64,000 nt of DNA from Nocardia niwae NBRC 108934 = DSM 45340 (lineage in GTDB: Bacteria > Actinomycetota > Actinomycetes > Mycobacteriales > Mycobacteriaceae): NCBI RefSeq assembly GCF_001613465.1, contig NZ_BDCK01000019.1, positions 1 to 64,000 on the forward strand. Reading direction: 5' to 3'. This document shows positions 60,376-64,000 of the stretch, in pieces. Numbering within the stretch: the stretch's first letter is position 1; each line of letters begins with the position of its first letter. Below the pieces are notes generated by a model. It searched no databases. It had not been told where the DNA came from and worked only from the letters and a program-made list of their open reading frames with translations. A program made the position numbers and the translations under genes.

Positions 60376-63087
60376 ATGTCGCTGGTCGGGCGGGAAGCCG
60401 AGCTGAAGGACCTGCGCGCGCTCGTCGACGGACCCGAGGGTCGCAGTGGGATTCTTCTTCGAGGTGCGGCCGGGATCGGAAAATCCGCGCTGGTGAACGA
60501 GGCGGTCGCGGCGGCCGCGATCGCGGGGGCGCGAGTCCTGCGGACCGCGGGCGTGGAGGCCGAACAGCACTACGCCTACGCCGGGCTGCATCGGCTGCTG
60601 TACCCGTTGCGGACGGAACTGGACGGGTTGCCGCAACGGCAGCGCGACGCACTCGCATCCGCGTTCGGCACCTCGGACAGCGTCGAGGAACCCACTGCCT
60701 ACCTGGTCGGCCTCGCAGCGCTGACGCTGCTCGCCGACACGGCGAACCTGCGGCCGCTACTGATCGTCGCGGAGGACGTACATGCACTCGACCTCGCCAG
60801 CGCGCAGGTGCTGGCGTTCATCGCCCGCCGAATCGACAGCGAGCCGATCGCGCTGATCGCCAGCCTGCGCGAAGGGATCGGCACGCCGCTCGCCGACGCG
60901 GGACTGAGCCTCATGCAGCTGGAACCGCTGTCCGGCGACGACGCCGCCGCGCTGCTGGACCTGGCCGCGCCCGACCTGCCCGCCCCGGTCCGGCACCGGG
61001 TGCTGGCCGAGGCCCAGGGCAACCCCCTGGCGCTGACCGAGCTGCCGACCGCGGTGGGCGCGCTCGATGAGCCTCCCGCGGCGCTGCCACTGACCGAACG
61101 GCTCGAACGCGCCTTCGCCGCGCGCAGTACGACGCTGCCCGCCCCCACTCGCACCGCGCTGCTCGTAGCGGCACTCGCCGACAGCGACTCGATGGCCGAA
61201 ACACTCTCCGCTACAAGCATTCTGCTGGGAACGCCGGCCGAACCCGAGATCTTCACACCCGCGGTGGAGGCCCGGCTGCTCGTCCTCGGGCCCGGCACGG
61301 TCACCTTCCGGCATCCCCTGATGCGATCGGCCCTGGCCGCGACGGCGACGGCAGGTGAACGTGCCCGCGCCCACGGGGCGCTCGCCGATGTCCTCACCGA
61401 TCCCGATCGGCGCGCCTGGCAGCTGGCCGCGGCCACTACGGGCCCCGACGAACAGGTGGCGCGCGAACTGGAGGCCGTCGCGGAACGGGCGCGCCACCAC
61501 GGTGACGCGATCGCGACCTGGGAGCGAGCCGCCGACTTCAGCGAGAGCGCCGGGCGGCGCGCGGACCGGCTGCTGCGGGCGGCGGAACTCGCCGTCGATT
61601 CCGGCCGCCGTGAGCTCGCCGAACGGCTCGTCCTGGCCGCGCGCGCACTTCCCAGCACACCCCGGCGCCGCGCCACGGCGGCCTGGTTGCTCAGTGGATT
61701 CGACGACGGGGTGCGCGAGAACCCCTCGCGCATCGCCGAGTTGGCCGCGCTGGCGGCGTCTGTCGCCGCCGACGGGCACCCCGACGCGGCGATGCGCATC
61801 CTGTGGGGTGCGGCGATGCGCTGCTTCTGGTCCGAACCCGGGCCCGGCACCCGCCGCGCGCTGCTCGCCGTCGCCGACGACCTTCCCATTCCCGACGACG
61901 ATCCGCGCCTGGTCGCGGTCTCCGCGTATGTCGCCCCTTTCGAACGTGGCGAACGGGTCCTCGATCACCTGCGCGCCCTGGCCTCCGGTGCCGGCCGCGA
62001 CCCCGAGGTCGACCGATTCCTGGGCAGCGCGGCTCTGCAAGTGGGCGCTTTCGACCTCGCCGCGCACTTCTCCGCCGCGGCCGCGCCGGGATTCCGGGTC
62101 GAGGGGCAGCTCGGACTGCTGCCGCGCGCGCTCACCGTCCAGGCGTGGAGTCTGGCCCGGCTCGGCGATCTCGCCGCCGCGGCGCCGGTCGCGGCCGAAG
62201 CCGCGGCCTTCGCCCGCGAAACCGGTCAGCCCTTCATGTACGGGCTGGCCACCGCCGTGCAAGCCGAAATCGCCGCGTTGCGAGGTGATTACACACGAGC
62301 GGCGGTCCTGGTGGGCGAAGCCGAACGGATCGGGCTCGCCTCCGGCGCGCGACCCGTGCTGGCGACAGTTCAACTCGCCCGCGGGCTCGCGGCTCTGGGC
62401 GAGGGGCGCTACGACGACGCGTTCGCCGATCTGCGCCGCACGCACGATCCGCGCGACCCGGCGCACTCGCCGACGCTGCGCGCCTATTCCCTGGCCGAAC
62501 TCGCCGACGCGGCGATCCGTGCCGGGCAGGCCGACGCGCTGCGGGAGCTGCTGGGCGGCCTGGAGCAGGCCGTGGCTTGCACACCCTCGCCCGCCCTGCA
62601 CATCGGATGGCGATACGCGCACGCACTCCTGTCGGCGGACGCCGCCGAAACACACTTCACCGGTGCGCTCGGCGGCGACCTGACCGCCTGGCCCGCCGAG
62701 CGCGGCCGGTTGCACCTGTCCTACGGTGAATGGCTGCGGCGACAGCGGCGGGTCGTCGAATCTCGCGCCCACCTGCGCACGGCCAGGGAAATCTTCGACG
62801 CCCTGGGATTCACCGCCTGGAGCGAACGAGCCCGGTTGGAGTTGCGCAGTGCCGGTGAATCCAGCCCGAACCACGACCCCGACGCCCGCGATCGGCTCAC
62901 TCCGCACGAGCTGAGCATTGCCCGGCTGGCGGCACAGGGACTGACCAACCGGGAAATCGGGCAGCGACTGTACCTGTCGCATCGGACGGTCAGCACCCAC
63001 CTGCATCGCATCTTCCCCAAACTCGGCGTCAGCTCGCGCACCGATCTGGCGGCGCTGCTACCGGCCGACGAGGACATGACCGTGTGA
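60376..63087 (+). CDS. LAL-type LuxR transcriptional regulator
   Basis: This 903-residue large ATP-binding LuxR protein has an N-terminal ATPase with Walker A G-A-A-G-I-G-K-S (30-37) and L-L-I-V-A-E-D, where the Walker B position reads E-D, a TPR-like middle and a LuxR HTH from about residue 840 (L-T-P-H-E-L-S-I-A, T-N-R-E-I-G, H-R-T-V-S-T-H-L). AAAGGAG sits 8 nt before the ATG at 60376. It resembles the LAL protein at 29.7-32.5 kb, and downstream of it lies a degraded copy of the SRPBCC gene found beside that protein, so the two loci may share ancestry. Confidence 0.86.
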   Translation: MSLVGREAELKDLRALVDGPEGRSGILLRGAAGIGKSALVNEAVAAAAIAGARVLRTAGVEAEQHYAYAGLHRLLYPLRTELDGLPQRQRDALASAFGTSDSVEEPTAYLVGLAALTLLADTANLRPLLIVAEDVHALDLASAQVLAFIARRIDSEPIALIASLREGIGTPLADAGLSLMQLEPLSGDDAAALLDLAAPDLPAPVRHRVLAEAQGNPLALTELPTAVGALDEPPAALPLTERLERAFAARSTTLPAPTRTALLVAALADSDSMAETLSATSILLGTPAEPEIFTPAVEARLLVLGPGTVTFRHPLMRSALAATATAGERARAHGALADVLTDPDRRAWQLAAATTGPDEQVARELEAVAERARHHGDAIATWERAADFSESAGRRADRLLRAAELAVDSGRRELAERLVLAARALPSTPRRRATAAWLLSGFDDGVRENPSRIAELAALAASVAADGHPDAAMRILWGAAMRCFWSEPGPGTRRALLAVADDLPIPDDDPRLVAVSAYVAPFERGERVLDHLRALASGAGRDPEVDRFLGSAALQVGAFDLAAHFSAAAAPGFRVEGQLGLLPRALTVQAWSLARLGDLAAAAPVAAEAAAFARETGQPFMYGLATAVQAEIAALRGDYTRAAVLVGEAERIGLASGARPVLATVQLARGLAALGEGRYDDAFADLRRTHDPRDPAHSPTLRAYSLAELADAAIRAGQADALRELLGGLEQAVACTPSPALHIGWRYAHALLSADAAETHFTGALGGDLTAWPAERGRLHLSYGEWLRRQRRVVESRAHLRTAREIFDALGFTAWSERARLELRSAGESSPNHDPDARDRLTPHELSIARLAAQGLTNREIGQRLYLSHRTVSTHLHRIFPKLGVSSRTDLAALLPADEDMTV

Positions 63088-63563
63088 TGCCGCCTCCATT
63101 GCTTGCGGACCGGGGTGCGGGTCAGCCGTCCCATCCCGGGACGGCGGCGGACCGTCGGCGTCATCGCCGCAATGAGCGGATATCTGGTCACGCGGATCGC
63201 CGCCAACCATCAACCGCCCCCCGCCGGAGGCCGAACTGGGCCGGTGGCACGAATGGGCCTCGCCACAACGTCCCGCAGGAAGCGTCACCTCCGATCGCCC
63301 GGGCTGTCGTCGCCGCCGACCATCTGCGACGGCGGCGGACCCCGAGGACGGATCAGGGATCGAGCCGAACTCACCGTCGCAGTGGCCGACGGGTGCCATT
63401 CGGCGTTGTCCCTGACGCCCGGCGACGGATTACGTCAACGCAGCGTCGCGTGACGGATTCGCTGGAAGGCCCGTGGCGGCGATGCTCGATGAGCGTCCGG
63501 AACCGAGAGCGCGGCACCGGAACCGCACACATCCCGCATCGCCGAATTCCGAGGAGCACTCCC
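63088..63563. other. Intergenic region with TGACGTA-type element (site 3)
   Basis: No gene. At about 63425-63461, read on the minus strand, GAATCCGTC...GACG...GCG-TTGACGTA lines up with the element upstream of the SRPBCC operon at 29.5 kb. It lies about 105 bp upstream of the SRPBCC remnant. Confidence 0.5.
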
Positions 63564-63797
63564 GTGACTACGGTCCGTTTCCATCTGGCGCAAGTTCTCC
63601 AAGGGTCCACTGAAGGTCGCGTGATGACCGCACAACCGGGAAAAGGCGCACACCAACTCGCCGATGCATACACGGATCGGCGGGTGGGCGCCGCCACAGC
63701 GGCGGCAGTCTGGGCGGGACCGGTGTCGCTGTGGTTGTGGGCCGAGGCCGCGGTGCTGCACGGCGCCGGACCGGCGATAGGGGAATTCACCGGCTGA
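63564..63797 (+). pseudogene. SRPBCC gene remnant
   Basis: GTG start at 63564 with GAGGAG upstream. The first eight residues (M-T-T-V-R-F-H-L) and the surrounding bases match the start of the SRPBCC gene at 29.4 kb, then similarity is lost after a few codons. The frame continues to a stop at 63797 with a Trp/Ala-rich tail of no known family. It is probably a broken duplicate whose upstream element survives. Confidence 0.5.
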
Positions 63798-63813
63798 CGT
63801 TCGCCGCTTCGTA

Positions 63814-64000
63814 TCAGGCGAACGGTTCGCCGATGCAGTTCCGGTTGCCGAGGCCGAACGGCTGATAGATCCCGGACCGCGTCACGGTCTTGCGGTAGTC
63901 CGGCGTCCACCGGTCCGGGTCGAACCGCGCCGGATCGGGTGGTGTCCGTCACTTCGCGTTGTCGCGGCCCTGATCGCGCCGGATCGGCGCGGTCGATCAC
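63814..64000 (-). pseudogene. Cytochrome P450 C-terminal remnant, runs off window
   Basis: Minus-strand translation gives F-D-P-D-R-W-T-P and Y-Q-P-F-G-L-G-N-R-N-C-I-G-E-P-F-A, the intact heme-binding loop (Cys codon 63835-63837) of a second P450, of another subfamily from the remnant at 7.5 kb. An in-frame TGA at 63814-63816 replaces what is normally a Trp codon, and another TGA lies upstream at 63949-63951, so the gene is disrupted on both sides of the heme loop. Confidence 0.75.

Noticed and set aside
60757..63006. 749-codon minus-strand frame opposite the second LAL gene
   Set aside because: Shadow frame; no domain, and the plus strand has Walker A and LuxR HTH motifs.
1..64000. CRISPR arrays, tRNA or rRNA genes, intact transposons, replication origin
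   Set aside because: Looked for but no regular short repeats with spacers, cloverleaf sequences, rRNA blocks, paired terminal repeats or DnaA-box clusters were found.

Overview
The window is chromosomal DNA of a high-GC Gram-positive bacterium, most like a Nocardia or a related mycolata actinomycete. The reasons are the very high GC content with strong third-position bias, a PknK-type kinase (Ser/Thr kinase, STAND ATPase and LuxR domain), an Mpt70/Mpt83-like fasciclin lipoprotein, two secreted LIP-family lipases, a conservon-type signalling operon and a complete SCO2524-2523-2522-2521 gene set, all typical of actinomycetes. I saw no rRNA gene, tRNA gene, CRISPR array or intact transposon. This is identification from sequence features only.

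Layout. 1-5.6 kb: an IPT/TIG-repeat protein running off the left edge, an IS5-type transposase remnant, a minus-strand gene fusing a prenyl diphosphate synthase to a class I terpene cyclase, a stand-alone LigD-type polymerase and a small secreted protein. 6-10.4 kb: a LIP lipase, a cytochrome P450 remnant, a fasciclin lipoprotein, a three-gene sigma-factor operon with 8-nt overlaps, and a CoA-transferase remnant. 10.6-16.7 kb: the SCO2521-2524 cassette with a variant P-loop ATPase, facing a GNAT plus membrane-protein pair. 17-20.8 kb: a PhlG-like protein, TetR regulators and a TetR-controlled SDR/SRPBCC operon with a clear double operator. 21-26.6 kb: tandemly duplicated membrane proteins followed by pknK.

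26.6-34.4 kb is a catabolic-looking island. Two minus-strand operons (SRPBCC, hydrolase, VOC and a truncated flavin oxidoreductase; and an epoxide-hydrolase-like protein with a Cys-type hydrolase) lie either side of a large LuxR (LAL) regulator. Both have a GTCGGATGACGTA element upstream, and a related element recurs at 63.4 kb upstream of an SRPBCC remnant, which suggests a small regulon. 34.8-41.4 kb holds a LysR/YeiH pair, secreted proteins, a MarR/VOC pair with two identical operators, a DUF6882 protein and a second LIP lipase. 41.8-47.8 kb holds a GMC oxidoreductase and a conservon lacking its GTPase gene. 48.4-51.4 kb holds a small protein paired with a P-loop/Sel1-repeat protein.

51.4-54.7 kb may be a compact specialised-metabolism locus: a chorismate-lyase-like domain fused to a class II DAHP-synthase-like domain that has lost most catalytic residues, next to a flavin-dependent halogenase of the phenol/pyrrole type. 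55.5-64 kb holds a TetR regulator, a GyrI-like protein, a MetE-like protein, an ABC-F ATPase, a second LAL regulator and a degraded P450 at the right edge.

The strongest candidates for undescribed biology are the bacterial prenyltransferase-cyclase fusion, the chorismate lyase/DAHPS-like fusion with its halogenase, the SCO2521-2524 cassette, the P-loop/Sel1 pair and the shared TGACGTA elements. Several gene remnants (IS5, two P450s, a CoA transferase, an oxidoreductase and an SRPBCC) show active decay.
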